Shown here piece by piece: positions 12,025 to 21,787 of a stretch of 38,623 nt of DNA. The notes under the pieces were generated by a model that had not been told where the DNA came from, did not search any database, and saw only the letters and a list, made by a program, of their open reading frames with translations. Source of the stretch: an uncultured Uliginosibacterium sp. (lineage in GTDB: Bacteria; Pseudomonadota; Gammaproteobacteria; Burkholderiales; Rhodocyclaceae). The stretch lies in assembly GCA_945957295.1 (NCBI GenBank), contig CAMFLH010000011.1:1-38623 (forward strand), given 5' to 3'. A program made the translations under genes and the position numbers. The number at the start of each line of letters is the position of its first letter. Within the stretch, counting starts at the first letter, position 1.

Positions 12025-13214
12025 CAGAATCCGATTCTCGCGGCGCGCGTCGTGAAGAAGATGCCGGACGGCGCATCGATGGAAAAGCTTGCGAGCGTGT
12101 CAAAGCGCTCGGTGTTGATCACGCTGACCCGATTGTCATCGCGCGCCGAGAGCCACACCTCGCCGCCGCGCGGCTGGAACTCCAGGTGCAGCACTGCCCG
12201 ACCCGGCTCCAGTGATTTGACGACACTGCGAGACAACGAATCGATGACCTGTACTTTGCCGTTATCCGGAAAGGCGAAGTTGACCCATATCTGTCTTCCG
12301 TCAGGTCGCGCCATCACGAACACCGGCTGACCTGCCACCGGAATCTGCGCAACCTGTTGCCAGCTGCGGGTATCCACCACCCAGACCTGGTGCCGGCCGA
12401 TCGCCGGCAGCCACAGGTAGCCATCGGCCAGGGCCCAGCCGCGCAGATGCGGCATCTTGTAGACCGGCAGCTTCTCGTCGCCGCGCCCCCAGTCGCGCAA
12501 CACCTTGCGCACCCCCTTTTCGGGCTGCCAGAGATCCAGCAGCGCGAGGCCATCTTCGCCGAACAGGCCGGCAAGGTAGTAACGGCCGTCCGGTGTCACG
12601 AGGCCGTCGTAGGGCTGCAGGCCGGCAGGGTACTTCTCGGTGCGCGGCGCTTTCGGATCAGACAGGTCGGTGACCCAGATCTCGCCGGCATCGAACAGCG
12701 CGTACGCAAAACGGTTGCCCGGCAGATCGGCGAGGCCGACCACCTTGGAACGCTTGCCCTCGGTGCCGTAGGTCGACGGCACGTCGGCGAGCGGCGCCAG
12801 CGTGGCGGCATCGAACGCGCGGATACCGCCCGGTTCGTAGTTCTGCGCCACGACGATACGGCCGTCCTGGCTGATCGCGCCGCCAATCGCGTTGCCCGCC
12901 TGCTGCACACGATGCGTGATGCGCCGGGTCAGCAGATCGACGCGGGTCAGGGCGCCGTCGCGGCCGAACACGAAGGCGAATCGGCCGTCGCGGGCAAACA
13001 CCACCGACGCGTGCGACAGATCGCCGAGCCCGGCAATCTCACCGAGCACGGTGCGTTGCGTGGTATCGACGACCGCGATCTTGCCGCTGGCGCGTTCGAT
13101 CACCACGCCCAGATCCCCGGTGCCGCGCAGTTCGGGTGTCGGCGCCTGGCTGGCGCATGCGGCAAGCAGGCCAGCGCTGAGCAGCAAGGCACCGATGCGG
13201 AAATTAATGTGCAC
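12024..13214 (-). CDS. nirF: Heme d1 biosynthesis protein NirF, lipoprotein
   Basis: The 396-residue product starts at the GTG at 13214, which has AGGAG 7 bases upstream inside the end of nirC; an in-frame TTG at 13220 is too close to that site. A lipobox LLAAC puts the modified cysteine at residue 20, so the protein is anchored in the periplasm. The rest is an eight-bladed-propeller-like repeat protein related to the d1 domain of NirS (GVVIERASGKIAVVDTTQ, LVTPDGRYYLAGLFGEDGLA, MPHLRGWALADGYLWLPA). NirF acts as a dehydrogenase or other late step in d1 synthesis; the exact reaction has been debated. It overlaps nirC by 11 bases, indicating translational coupling. Confidence 0.92.
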   Translation of the reverse strand: MHINFRIGALLLSAGLLAACASQAPTPELRGTGDLGVVIERASGKIAVVDTTQRTVLGEIAGLGDLSHASVVFARDGRFAFVFGRDGALTRVDLLTRRITHRVQQAGNAIGGAISQDGRIVVAQNYEPGGIRAFDAATLAPLADVPSTYGTEGKRSKVVGLADLPGNRFAYALFDAGEIWVTDLSDPKAPRTEKYPAGLQPYDGLVTPDGRYYLAGLFGEDGLALLDLWQPEKGVRKVLRDWGRGDEKLPVYKMPHLRGWALADGYLWLPAIGRHQVWVVDTRSWQQVAQIPVAGQPVFVMARPDGRQIWVNFAFPDNGKVQVIDSLSRSVVKSLEPGRAVLHLEFQPRGGEVWLSARDDNRVSVINTERFDTLASFSIDAPSGIFFTTRAARIGF

Positions 13215-13569
13215 GGGCAAGCTCCTGCGGGAAGCCGTTGATCAGCTGGTCGAGTATCCAGTTCGCCTCGCTCTCGCTCAGGAAGGGCGACCAAGGCGGC
13301 ATCGGCGTGCCGGGGCGGCCGTGCAGGATGGTGGCGAGCATCGCCTCGCGTGGCCGGCTCGCCAGCGTTGCAGCATTGAGCGCCGGCCCGAGCCCGCCGG
13401 TCAGCTGCATGCCGTGGCAAGAGCCACAGTCTTGCCGGACCAGGTGGACCAGCGCCTCGGCGCGTTCGGCCGGCGGTGCCGCAGAGGCGTCGGACGCCTG
13501 CCAGAAGCCCAGCAGCAGCGCGCCAACGGCGCCGATGCGAATGATGCGATCAAATGTGTGTGGCGACAT
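13204..13569 (-). CDS. nirC: Cytochrome c55X NirC
   Basis: The 121-residue product starts at the ATG at 13569, preceded by GGGGGAG. It has a signal peptide (MSPHTFDRIIRIGAVGALLL... cleaved near ASA) and one heme-c motif, CGSCH, at residues 48-52, with methionines in GTPMPPW available as axial ligand. Longer in-frame extensions upstream lack a ribosome site and are not supported. NirC is a small periplasmic c-type cytochrome that can donate electrons to cytochrome cd1 and sits at the head of the d1-biosynthesis block. An FNR/DNR-type box lies 62 bases upstream of the start. Confidence 0.9.
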   Translation of the reverse strand: MSPHTFDRIIRIGAVGALLLGFWQASDASAAPPAERAEALVHLVRQDCGSCHGMQLTGGLGPALNAATLASRPREAMLATILHGRPGTPMPPWSPFLSESEANWILDQLINGFPQELARAH

Positions 13570-13630
13570 GGTTTCGCGCTCCCCCTTCGCGATGTGGGGG
13601 CCAGCATGCCGAGCGGGTGCCGCGCCAGCG

Positions 13631-13644
13631 TTGATCGCAGTCAA
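13631..13644. promoter_or_regulatory. FNR/DNR-type box upstream of nirC
   Basis: TTGATCGCAGTCAA matches the FNR/DNR consensus TTGAT-N4-ATCAA in nine of ten positions. It lies 62-75 bases before the nirC start codon. A site centred near -41.5 would put transcription start near 13596, leaving a 26-base leader with the Shine-Dalgarno inside. This fits activation of nirCFDLGH under low oxygen and nitric oxide. The regulator gene is not in the window. Confidence 0.75.
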
Positions 13645-13841
13645 GCCGCGGGATTCGGCGTCCGGTGATCGGCCTTCGCCTGATCTGACACAAGCGCTGC
13701 GCACGCCGCGAGCGTGATGTTTGAGCCGGATGCCGACCGATAGCGATAAAGCGCAGCCGGATTGGCCTACAGACACCCCCAATTTGGTCGAGAATGCAAT
13801 CAGGGTGCCGCAGACACCCACCGGAAGAACAAGGAGACATC

Positions 13842-15218
13842 GTGAGGACGATCGCACTGCGGGCCGGCCCTTCCCTGCCTGCGAATGAACCGCCGGGCCT
13901 CGGCTGGGTGACGGCCTTGCTTGCGGCGGCCCTGCTGTGTGGCTGTGCGAGCTGGTTCGGCCGCAACGACGCGCAGCAGGAGGCGCTCAAACGCGCCGAA
14001 TCGCAAATGCAGCAACGCGTGATGCGTTACGCCGACGGCTACATGGACGGTGTGGCGCTGGCGGTGCGCGCGGTTGAGGAGCAGGTGCCCGACACCCACT
14101 CGCGGCGCCTGCTCAATGACTTCCAGGTCAAGCAATCCACCGCCGCAGTGCAGATCGCGTCGGGGCCGAATGCGCGGATCAACGCACTCGACATGCTGAT
14201 CCTCGCCACGCTGACCCGCCACGCGGTCGAGCAGCGCCTGCCGCCCATCCTCGGCAAGGCCGCCAGCCCGGTGGTCGATGCCTTCGGCAAGCTTGAAACG
14301 AACGCATGGGTGCTGGTCGACTTCCTCAGCCCGGCGCAGCGCGACGACCTGCGCGGCAAGCTGGAAGCGTGGAAGAAGACCTCCAACTCGCTCGACAGCG
14401 TCGCATTCAACCGCCTGGCGGATTTCGCGCGCGCATCGGGCCAGCTCAATGCAAGCGACGGGGTGGACGACAGCATCTACGGCATGATCGGCTTCGACCC
14501 CTTCGCCGGCCTGAGCCCTGCGGTGAAGGAAATCGAACAGAGCCGGTTGCTCGCCGAGCGCGCGATCTACTATGCACAGCGCTCGCCGATGCTGCTGGAC
14601 CTGCAGACGCGCTCGCTTTCCAGTGCGCTGGCCGACATGCCTGAATCGCGTGCAATGCTCGCGACATCCACCCGCGTCGGCGACGCCGCCGCGAAGATGG
14701 CCGAAACCGCAGCGCTGATGCCCGGCACGCTGAGCAGCGAGCGCGAGGCGGCGATCCGCCAGATGTTCGCCGCGCTGCAGCAGCAGCAAGGCACCATGAC
14801 GGCGATGCTGATCGAGCTGCGGCAAAGCCTGGAGGCGGGCCGCGCGGCATCGGATTCGGTGCACGGCGTGGTGCAGAGCACCGATGCACTGCTGGCACGG
14901 CTCAAGGTGGGCGAACCGCCGCCGCCCAACGCACCGCCGCCGGGGCGCCCGTTCAACATCACGGAATACACCGCCGCGGCAGCAGCGCTCGGCGACACCG
15001 CACAGCAGATCCAGAGCCTGGTGCTGTTGCTCGAAAAGGACACGCCGGCCGCGATGAAGCTCGCCGAATCGGCGCGTGCGCAAGGCGAGGTGCTGATCGA
15101 TCACCTCTTCAAGCGCCTGATCCAGGCCTTCGGTGTGCTGTTCCTCGGCGTGCTGGTGATCGTCGTCGCATCACGCTGGATTACCGGCCACTTCCAGCGC
15201 AAGGCACTGCAGCGCTGA
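13842..15218 (+). CDS. Putative lipoprotein with C-terminal membrane segment, opposite strand within nir cluster
   Basis: The start is taken as the GTG at 13842, with AAGGAG 6 bases before it. The 458-residue product has a hydrophobic N-terminal stretch ending in LLCGCASWF (possible lipobox, cysteine 35) and a strong C-terminal transmembrane helix (AFGVLFLGVLVIVVASRWITG). Between them is a mostly helical region rich in Ala, Gln and Glu, with a Pro-rich stretch (GEPPPPNAPPPGRP) near residue 360. I do not recognise a family. The helical, glutamine-rich parts could be coiled coil. It runs opposite to the nir genes between nirM and nirC, and splits the cluster into two transcription units. A role in denitrification is not shown by the sequence. 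Confidence 0.7.
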   Translation: MRTIALRAGPSLPANEPPGLGWVTALLAAALLCGCASWFGRNDAQQEALKRAESQMQQRVMRYADGYMDGVALAVRAVEEQVPDTHSRRLLNDFQVKQSTAAVQIASGPNARINALDMLILATLTRHAVEQRLPPILGKAASPVVDAFGKLETNAWVLVDFLSPAQRDDLRGKLEAWKKTSNSLDSVAFNRLADFARASGQLNASDGVDDSIYGMIGFDPFAGLSPAVKEIEQSRLLAERAIYYAQRSPMLLDLQTRSLSSALADMPESRAMLATSTRVGDAAAKMAETAALMPGTLSSEREAAIRQMFAALQQQQGTMTAMLIELRQSLEAGRAASDSVHGVVQSTDALLARLKVGEPPPPNAPPPGRPFNITEYTAAAAALGDTAQQIQSLVLLLEKDTPAAMKLAESARAQGEVLIDHLFKRLIQAFGVLFLGVLVIVVASRWITGHFQRKALQR

Positions 15219-15233
15219 GTCATCAACACGATG

Positions 15234-15259
15234 AAAAAGGGCGCCCGACGGGCGCCCTT
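15234..15259 (-). terminator. Rho-independent terminator after nirM
   Basis: A perfect 10-bp stem AAGGGCGCCC / GGGCGCCCTT with a GAC loop (15237-15259) is flanked on the plus strand by AAAAA, which is a T run on the minus strand. It lies 18 bases after the nirM stop and ends the nirS-nirM transcript. It may also stop the opposing lipoprotein transcript. Confidence 0.8.
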
Positions 15260-15277
15260 CAATGCTGAGTCAGCCGG

Positions 15278-15586
15278 CTACTTGCCGCCCGCCAGCACCC
15301 ATGCCACCAGGGTCTTGATGTCCTCGTCCGGCACGTTGTTCGGCGGCATCGGCACCGGGCCCCATACGCCCTTGCCGCCCGCCTTCACCTTCGCAGCGAG
15401 TGCTTGGGCGGCATCCGCCTGCCCTTTGTATTTCGCCGCGACGTCCTGATAGGCCGGGCCGACCAGCTTCTTGTCGGTGGCATGGCAAGCCAGGCAGTTG
15501 TACTTCTTGGCCAGATCGGCATTGGCCTGCACTTGCGGCGCAAGGAAAGTCGCCGCGGCCATCACCAGCAGTGTGAATCCCCTCAT
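15278..15586 (-). CDS. nirM: Cytochrome c551 NirM
   Basis: The 102-residue precursor has a signal peptide cleaved near QVQANA and a heme-c motif CLACH at residues 31-35. The axial methionine is M80 in PVPMPP. Length, motif spacing and the C-terminal VAWVLAGGK match the cytochrome c551/c8 family, the small periplasmic electron donor to cytochrome cd1 nitrite reductase. GGAGG lies 6 bases before the ATG at 15586. It follows nirS on the same strand, as in other nirSM operons, with hairpin structures in the 120-base spacer. Confidence 0.93.
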   Translation of the reverse strand: MRGFTLLVMAAATFLAPQVQANADLAKKYNCLACHATDKKLVGPAYQDVAAKYKGQADAAQALAAKVKAGGKGVWGPVPMPPNNVPDEDIKTLVAWVLAGGK

Positions 15587-15623
15587 GAATCCCTCCCCCG
15601 TTCAGCGGGTGACACGATAAAGA

Positions 15624-15650
15624 AACGCCGGCGCACTCCCCGCCGGCGTT
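15624..15650. repeat. Inverted repeat (hairpin) between nirS and nirM
   Basis: AACGCCGGCG and CGCCGGCGTT form a perfect 10-bp stem with a 7-base loop. It lies between the nirS stop (15707) and the nirM start (15586). With a weak U tract it could act as a partial terminator or as an RNA-stabilising hairpin that sets nirS and nirM levels apart. Confidence 0.6.
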
Positions 15651-15658
15651 CTATTTCT

Positions 15659-15699
15659 GCCCGCGGAGCGCGACCGCGCGGGTGGCGGTCGCCGCGGGC
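15659..15699. repeat. Second inverted repeat next to the nirS stop
   Basis: GCCCGCGG (15659-15666) and CCGCGGGC (15692-15699) are perfect complements flanking a GC-rich interior that can pair further. It begins 8 bases after the nirS stop codon on the minus strand. It probably forms a stable 3' structure on the nirS message. Confidence 0.5.
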
Positions 15700-15706
15700 A
15701 TCACGC

Positions 15707-17567
<1,861 letters not shown>

Positions 17568-17587
17568 TGGCGGCACGGAGGCCTTGC

Positions 17588-17896
17588 ATGACATCACCCA
17601 CCCCACCCGATTCCGCCGCAATCCTGGACGCTCTGAGCGAGGTCGCCGACCCCGAACTGGGCGTCGGTATCGTGCCGCTTGGCCTGATTTATGAGGCCCG
17701 CGCAGAGGGCACGACGCTGCACATCACGCTGACGCTGACCTCACCCACCTGCCCGCTCGGCGACGTACTGATCGCCGATGTCGAGGATGCGCTGACCGCG
17801 CACTTCCCCGACTACATGCCGGATGTCACGCTGACGTTCGACCCACCCTGGACGCCCGAGCGCATGAGCCCCGCGGCCCGCGCGGCCATGTCATGA
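17588..17896 (+). CDS. MIP18/DUF59 family protein (putative Fe-S assembly factor)
   Basis: The 102-residue product from the ATG at 17588 (GGAGG 6 bases upstream) is a complete single-domain DUF59 protein. It has ILDALSEVADPELGVGIVPLGLIYEA, the family-defining LTLTSPTCPLGD (with the conserved cysteine), and a C-terminal VTLTFDPPWTPERMS. Relatives (SufT, PaaD, MIP18) help insert or mature Fe-S clusters. The stop overlaps the start of the next gene (ATGA), so the two are translationally coupled. Divergence from nirS over a shared FNR-type box suggests expression with nitrite respiration. A target (for example the radical SAM NirJ, not encoded here) is speculation. Confidence 0.88.
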   Translation: MTSPTPPDSAAILDALSEVADPELGVGIVPLGLIYEARAEGTTLHITLTLTSPTCPLGDVLIADVEDALTAHFPDYMPDVTLTFDPPWTPERMSPAARAAMS

Positions 17897-18975
17897 ATGC
17901 GGTCCGGATGCTGCCGGTTGCCGGCGCGCTCGCGGCGCTGGTCGCCGCGATATGGGCCGGCCTCGTCCGCCTTGGCCTCCCCTTGCCCGTGCCGCTCGCG
18001 CAATGGCCTTTGATGCATGCCGCACTGTTCGGCTGCGGCTTCTTCGGCACCGTGATCGCACTCGAACGCGCCATCGCCTATGGCCACGAAGCGGCCTTCG
18101 CGGTGCCGCTCGCGAATGCCACAGCTACCATCGTCGCCCTTGCGGGCATGTGGGAGTTGGCGCTGTACATCTGGGTCGGCGCCGGTGTCGGTCTTATCGT
18201 GATTGCCTTCCTGCAGGCCCGCGCGATTCGCGAGCCGTACGCCGACGTGCTGACGTTGGCGGCGAGCTTCCTGCCGCTGGCGGCCGTGCATGTACTGGAC
18301 GGCCACAGTGCTGCCGCGGCGCTGAGCTGGGTCGCCTTTCTGGTGCTGACGATCGCGGCCGAACGTCTCGAACTCTCACGCGTCATGCCGCGCCCTGCCT
18401 GGGCAAGCGCGCTGCCGCCGCTGCTGGCCTTCGCGCTAGCGGTGCCGGTGTGGTTTGCGGTGAGCCACCCCCTCGCGGCACAGCGCGGACTCTCGATAAG
18501 CTTGCTGGCGTGGGTCGCCTGGCTGGTGCGTTTCGACGTGATCCGCGTCACCCTGCGGCGCCCGGGACAACCTCGCTTCACTGCGGTTTGCCTGATCAGC
18601 GGCTACATCTGGCTCGCCATCGCGGCATTGGTGCTGGCGGGCACTAACGCCCCTCTCGGCGCCGGCGATGCCGCCTACGACGCGGTGCTGCACGCCGTGT
18701 TCGTCGGTTTCGTCATGTCGATGCTGTTCGGCCACGCGCCGATCATCCTGCCCGCGATCACCGGCTGGCGGCCACGCGTACGGCCGGTGCTGTATCTCTC
18801 GCTCGCGTTGCTGCATCTCTCGCTGGCGCTACGCCTCGGCGGTGATGCAAGCGGGCTTGCGGTGCTGAGGCAGGCCGGTGGCACCCTGCATGTCGCTGCG
18901 TTGCTGGTTTACGCACTGCTGCTGGCGCAAGGCGGCGGCACGCGCATCCGCTTGAGCGCGCCGGCAAAGCGTTAG
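17893..18975 (+). CDS. Polytopic membrane protein coupled to the DUF59 gene
   Basis: The 360-residue product is almost wholly hydrophobic, with roughly ten to twelve membrane segments (for example GALAALVAAIWAGLV, AALFGCGFFGTVIALERAIA, LISGYIWLAIAALVLAG). Conserved-looking polar residues sit in membrane helices: H in PLMHAALFGCGFF, H in DAVLHAVFVGFVMSMLFGH and PIILPAITGWRP. The latter pattern recalls NnrS- and heme-copper-oxidase-like helices but is not a clear match, so no function is assigned. Its start overlaps the stop of the DUF59 gene by 4 bases. Linkage to nirS suggests a role in nitrogen-oxide metabolism or in metal or heme handling, by inference only. Confidence 0.8.
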   Translation: MNAVRMLPVAGALAALVAAIWAGLVRLGLPLPVPLAQWPLMHAALFGCGFFGTVIALERAIAYGHEAAFAVPLANATATIVALAGMWELALYIWVGAGVGLIVIAFLQARAIREPYADVLTLAASFLPLAAVHVLDGHSAAAALSWVAFLVLTIAAERLELSRVMPRPAWASALPPLLAFALAVPVWFAVSHPLAAQRGLSISLLAWVAWLVRFDVIRVTLRRPGQPRFTAVCLISGYIWLAIAALVLAGTNAPLGAGDAAYDAVLHAVFVGFVMSMLFGHAPIILPAITGWRPRVRPVLYLSLALLHLSLALRLGGDASGLAVLRQAGGTLHVAALLVYALLLAQGGGTRIRLSAPAKR

Positions 18976-18982
18976 GCGCAGC

Positions 18983-19165
18983 TCAAACCCAGGTATCCGG
19001 CGGCAGATCGAACTCGCCGATATCACCGTCGCACACAAGGTCGGCGGGTTCGTCTTGCAGTGCAAGCATCTGCGGGTCGGCCCACAGCGTCGCGCACCAC
19101 ACCTCATCGAGCCGGTCATCCGGCACTCGCGCGCGCAACGCTGGCTCAACGGTCTGTGGCGTCAT
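18983..19165 (-). CDS. Small acidic protein of unknown function (60 aa)
   Basis: The ATG at 19165 has a consensus AGGAGG 4 bases upstream (a GTG one codon earlier is too close). The product is 60 residues, acidic (many Asp and Glu), with two cysteines (EVWCATLW and DLVCDGD) and no membrane segment. I do not recognise it. Support for a real gene is the strong ribosome site, a good sigma-70-like promoter 55 bases upstream, and compact convergence with the membrane protein gene (7 bases apart). Confidence 0.65.
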   Translation of the reverse strand: MTPQTVEPALRARVPDDRLDEVWCATLWADPQMLALQDEPADLVCDGDIGEFDLPPDTWV

Positions 19166-19219
19166 CACGCCTCCTGAACATTCGCGGCCCAGATGCCGCG
19201 TTTTTGGGGGAATTGTGAA

Positions 19220-19249
19220 TTAATAGACCATCAATCCCGGAATCGTCAA
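19220..19249 (-). promoter_or_regulatory. Sigma-70-like promoter of the 60-aa gene
   Basis: On the minus strand TTGACG (19244-19249) and TATTAA (19220-19225) are separated by 18 bases in an AT-rich patch unusual for this GC-rich DNA. The transcription start would be near 19213, about 48 bases before the start codon. Confidence 0.6.
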
Positions 19250-19354
19250 TTTTCCGACTTGACGCGGCGCCGCATTCGCGTAGCCCCGGAGAGTTTGACC
19301 GACAGCCTCCGCGCACCCGGTGAGCGCCCCATATGTATATGCCCGAGCGGGCCT

Positions 19355-19382
19355 TTGGCCGCACCGCACATGCGCCTAGAAT
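19355..19382 (+). promoter_or_regulatory. Candidate sigma-70 promoter of cysK
   Basis: TTGGCC (19355-19360) and TAGAAT (19377-19382) are separated by 16 bases. The start site would fall near 19389, 40 bases before the cysK ATG. Confidence 0.45.
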
Positions 19383-19428
19383 CCCGCCACCAACCCGGAT
19401 GCCTTCCCCTTACAAGGAGACGCACACC

Positions 19429-20361
19429 ATGCGCATCGCGAATGACGTGACCCAACTGATCGGCCGCACACCGCTGGTCCGCATCAACCGCCTGACGAGC
19501 GGCGCAAGCGCCACCGTCGCCGCAAAGCTCGAATTCTTCAACCCCGCCCACAGCGTGAAGGACCGCATCGCGATCTCGATGGTCGAAGCGGCCGAGCGCG
19601 AGGGCAAGATCAAGCCCGACACGATCCTGCTGGAGCCGACCTCGGGTAACACCGGCATCGGCTTGGCCATGGTCTGTGCCGCGCGCGGCTACAAGCTGAC
19701 GATCGTGATGCCCGAAACCATGAGCCGCGAGCGCCGCCTGCTGCTCAAGGCCTACGGCGCCGAACTGGTGCTGACGCCAGGGCCTGAGGGCATGCCGGGC
19801 GCGATCAAGCGCGCCGAGGAAATGGCCGCCGCCGATCCTCGTTATCTGATTCCGCAGCAATTCACGAACCCGGCCAACCCGGCGATTCACCGCAACACCA
19901 CGGCTGAAGAGATCTGGGCTGACACCGATGGCAAGGTCGACATCTTTGTCTCCGGCATCGGTACCGGCGGCACGATCACCGGCGTGGGCGAAGTGCTCAA
20001 GGCCCGCAATCCAGGCGTAAAGGTCGTCGCGGTGGAGCCGGACGCCAGCCCGGTGCTGTCGGGTGGCGCGCGCGGCCCGCACCCGATCCAGGGCATCGGC
20101 GCCGGCTTCGTGCCAGAGATCCTGAACACCTCGATCTACGACGAAATCATCCGCGTGAAGAACGCAGATGCCTTCGACCTCGCGCGCCGCGCAGCCACTG
20201 AAGAAGGCCTGCTGGTCGGCATCTCGTCCGGCGCCGCGCTGTGGGCTGCGACCGAACTGGCAAAGCGGCCGGAGAACGCCGGCAAGCTGATCGTGGTGGT
20301 GATCCCGTCCTTCGGCGAGCGCTACCTCTCGACCCCGCTGTACGAGCACCTTCAGGTGTAA
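19429..20361 (+). CDS. cysK: Cysteine synthase A (O-acetylserine sulfhydrylase)
   Basis: The 310-residue product starts at the ATG at 19429 with AAGGAGA 8 bases upstream; an in-frame extension to 19333 lies over the promoter. The PLP lysine is K44 in [11 protein letters not shown]. The substrate loop TSGNTG is at 71-76, the phosphate loop GTGGTITG follows at about 180, and the C-terminal GISSGAA serine loop is present. It makes L-cysteine from O-acetylserine and sulfide in the cytoplasm. The C-terminal residues and length match CysK rather than CysM. A C-S lyase gene follows after a terminator, so the two are neighbours in sulfur amino-acid metabolism but probably separately transcribed. Confidence 0.95.
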   Translation: MRIANDVTQLIGRTPLVRINRLTSGASATVAAKLEFFNPAHSVKDRIAISMVEAAEREGKIKPDTILLEPTSGNTGIGLAMVCAARGYKLTIVMPETMSRERRLLLKAYGAELVLTPGPEGMPGAIKRAEEMAAADPRYLIPQQFTNPANPAIHRNTTAEEIWADTDGKVDIFVSGIGTGGTITGVGEVLKARNPGVKVVAVEPDASPVLSGGARGPHPIQGIGAGFVPEILNTSIYDEIIRVKNADAFDLARRAATEEGLLVGISSGAALWAATELAKRPENAGKLIVVVIPSFGERYLSTPLYEHLQV

Positions 20362-20392
20362 GCAGCGCGTCCAGCACTGGCTGTACAACATC

Positions 20393-20416
20393 CAAACGCG
20401 ACTTCGGTCGCGTTTG
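20393..20416 (+). terminator. Rho-independent terminator after cysK (TTCG loop)
   Basis: CAAACGCGAC and GTCGCGTTTG form a perfect 10-bp stem closed by a TTCG tetraloop, followed by TCATTT. It lies 32 bases after the cysK stop and 22 bases before the next start. The T tract is short, so read-through into the lyase gene is possible. Confidence 0.7.
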
Positions 20417-20437
20417 TCATTTCCGGGCCGGAGTAGC

Positions 20438-21610
20438 ATGTCGGCTCCTCGCCCACGGACACCCGCCGACATGTACGACTTCGATACCCCGCTGCCGCTC
20501 GCTGATCGCGCACAGTCCATGAAGTGGTCGCGCTACGCCGGCCGCGATGTGCTGCCGATGTGGGTGGCCGACATGGATTTCGCCGCACCGCCGCCGGTGC
20601 TCGCGGCCCTGCGCGAAGCGGTCGATTTCGGCCACTTCACCTACAGCAAACCGACCACCGCGCTCACCGACGCGACCATCGCTCATCTTGCGGAGGCTTA
20701 CGGCTGGCAGGTCGCACCGGAATGGCTGGTGTGGCTGCCGGGCCTGGTGTGCGGCATCAACGTCGCGGTACGTGCGGGCTGCGATGCGGGCGATGCGGTG
20801 TTCACGGCCACGCCGGTCTATCCGCCCTTCCTCTCTGCGCCGGGCCTCGCGGAGCGTCGGCTGGAACGCCTCGATCTCGTAAGGGGCGAGACGCGCTGGG
20901 AATGGGATTTCGATGCGGCCGATGCTGCGCTCGCAAAGAGCCGCCTATGGCTGCTGTGCCACCCGCACAATCCGGTCGGCCGCGCGTGGGATGCGGACGA
21001 ACTGCGCCGCATCGCGGAACTCGCCGAGCGCCACGACGTGGTGCTGTGCTCCGACGAGATCCACTGCGGTTTGGTGCTGGACCCCGCCAAGCGCCATGTG
21101 CCGATTGCCGCGCTGGACCCGGCGATCGCGCGACGCAGCATCACGCTGATGGCGCCGTCGAAAACCTTCAACATCCCTGGCCTTGGTGCCGCCTTCGCGG
21201 TCATCCCGGACGCCGGTCTGCGGCGCAGGTTCGAGCGCGTGATGGCCGGCATCGTGCCGCATGTGAACATGCTCGGTCTGGTCGCAATGGAAGCGGCTTT
21301 CCGCGACGGCGAGCCATGGCGGCGCGCGCTGATCGACTATCTGGCCGACAACGCCCGCCATGTCGAATCGCGCATTGCCGCGCTGCCCGGTGTTCGCATG
21401 ACGCCGGTAGAAGCCACCTATCTGGCCTGGATCGACTGCCGCGAGCATGCGCTGGAACAACCGGTGGCGCATTTCGAAGCCGCCGGCCTCGGCTTGTCCG
21501 ACGGACGCGATTTCGGCGCCCCGGGTTTTGTGCGGCTCAACTTTGCCTGCCCGCGCAGCACGCTGGAGGCGGGGCTCGATCGCTTCGCGGCAGCGCTCTC
21601 CGCCCGCTGA
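20438..21610 (+). CDS. MalY/PatB-type C-S lyase (PLP aminotransferase fold)
   Basis: The 390-residue product from the ATG at 20438 is a fold-type I PLP enzyme. The PLP lysine is K242 in LMAPSKTFNIPGL. The family-typical start DFDTPLPLADRAQSMKWSRY with MWVADMDFAAPPPV, the CHPHNPVGRAW motif and SDEIHCGL are all present, as in MalY and PatB, which cleave cystathionine or cysteine conjugates to thiol, pyruvate and ammonia. The exact substrate is not determined by sequence. It follows cysK on the same strand with a terminator-like hairpin between them. Confidence 0.9.
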   Translation: MSAPRPRTPADMYDFDTPLPLADRAQSMKWSRYAGRDVLPMWVADMDFAAPPPVLAALREAVDFGHFTYSKPTTALTDATIAHLAEAYGWQVAPEWLVWLPGLVCGINVAVRAGCDAGDAVFTATPVYPPFLSAPGLAERRLERLDLVRGETRWEWDFDAADAALAKSRLWLLCHPHNPVGRAWDADELRRIAELAERHDVVLCSDEIHCGLVLDPAKRHVPIAALDPAIARRSITLMAPSKTFNIPGLGAAFAVIPDAGLRRRFERVMAGIVPHVNMLGLVAMEAAFRDGEPWRRALIDYLADNARHVESRIAALPGVRMTPVEATYLAWIDCREHALEQPVAHFEAAGLGLSDGRDFGAPGFVRLNFACPRSTLEAGLDRFAAALSAR

Positions 21611-21636
21611 GCACACGCCGGCGCCACAAAACACAA

Positions 21637-21665
21637 CGGGCCGATTCCCGCTTGGGATCGGCCCG
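21637..21665. terminator. Bidirectional terminator-like hairpin downstream of the C-S lyase
   Basis: CGGGCCGATTCCC and GGGATCGGCCCG pair over 12 bp with one bulged T and a GCTT loop. On the minus strand it is followed by TTGTGTTTTG, a good U-rich tail; on the plus strand the tail is weaker (CAATTTC). It can end both the lyase transcript and a minus-strand transcript through the small ORF at 21689-21787. Confidence 0.65.
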
Positions 21666-21688
21666 CAATTTCGGTCAGCGCAACCCGC

Positions 21689-21787
21689 TCACCGATCGCC
21701 GTTGTCTCGTACGGCGTAATTCTTCTGGTTTGTCTCCATCCTCTGGCTCGATTCCTGGACTGGCGCGATAGCTACCGGAATCTGCAT
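21689..21787 (-). CDS. Candidate 32-aa small ORF
   Basis: An ATG at 21787 opens a 32-codon frame ending in TGA at 21689, with AAGG about 9 bases upstream. The peptide (MQIPVAIAPVQESSQRMETN...) is polar and unlike anything I recognise. Support comes from context: a TACACT -10-like hexamer about 45 bases upstream on the same strand, and a U-tailed hairpin 24 bases after the stop. The 349-base gap holds no other gene. It could instead be a small RNA or a leader. Confidence 0.35.
   Translation of the reverse strand: MQIPVAIAPVQESSQRMETNQKNYAVRDNGDR

Noticed and set aside
13570-13857. A long N-terminal extension of NirC
   Set aside because: The in-frame extension runs through the FNR-type box and promoter region, while the ATG at 13569 has a strong ribosome site and begins a signal peptide.
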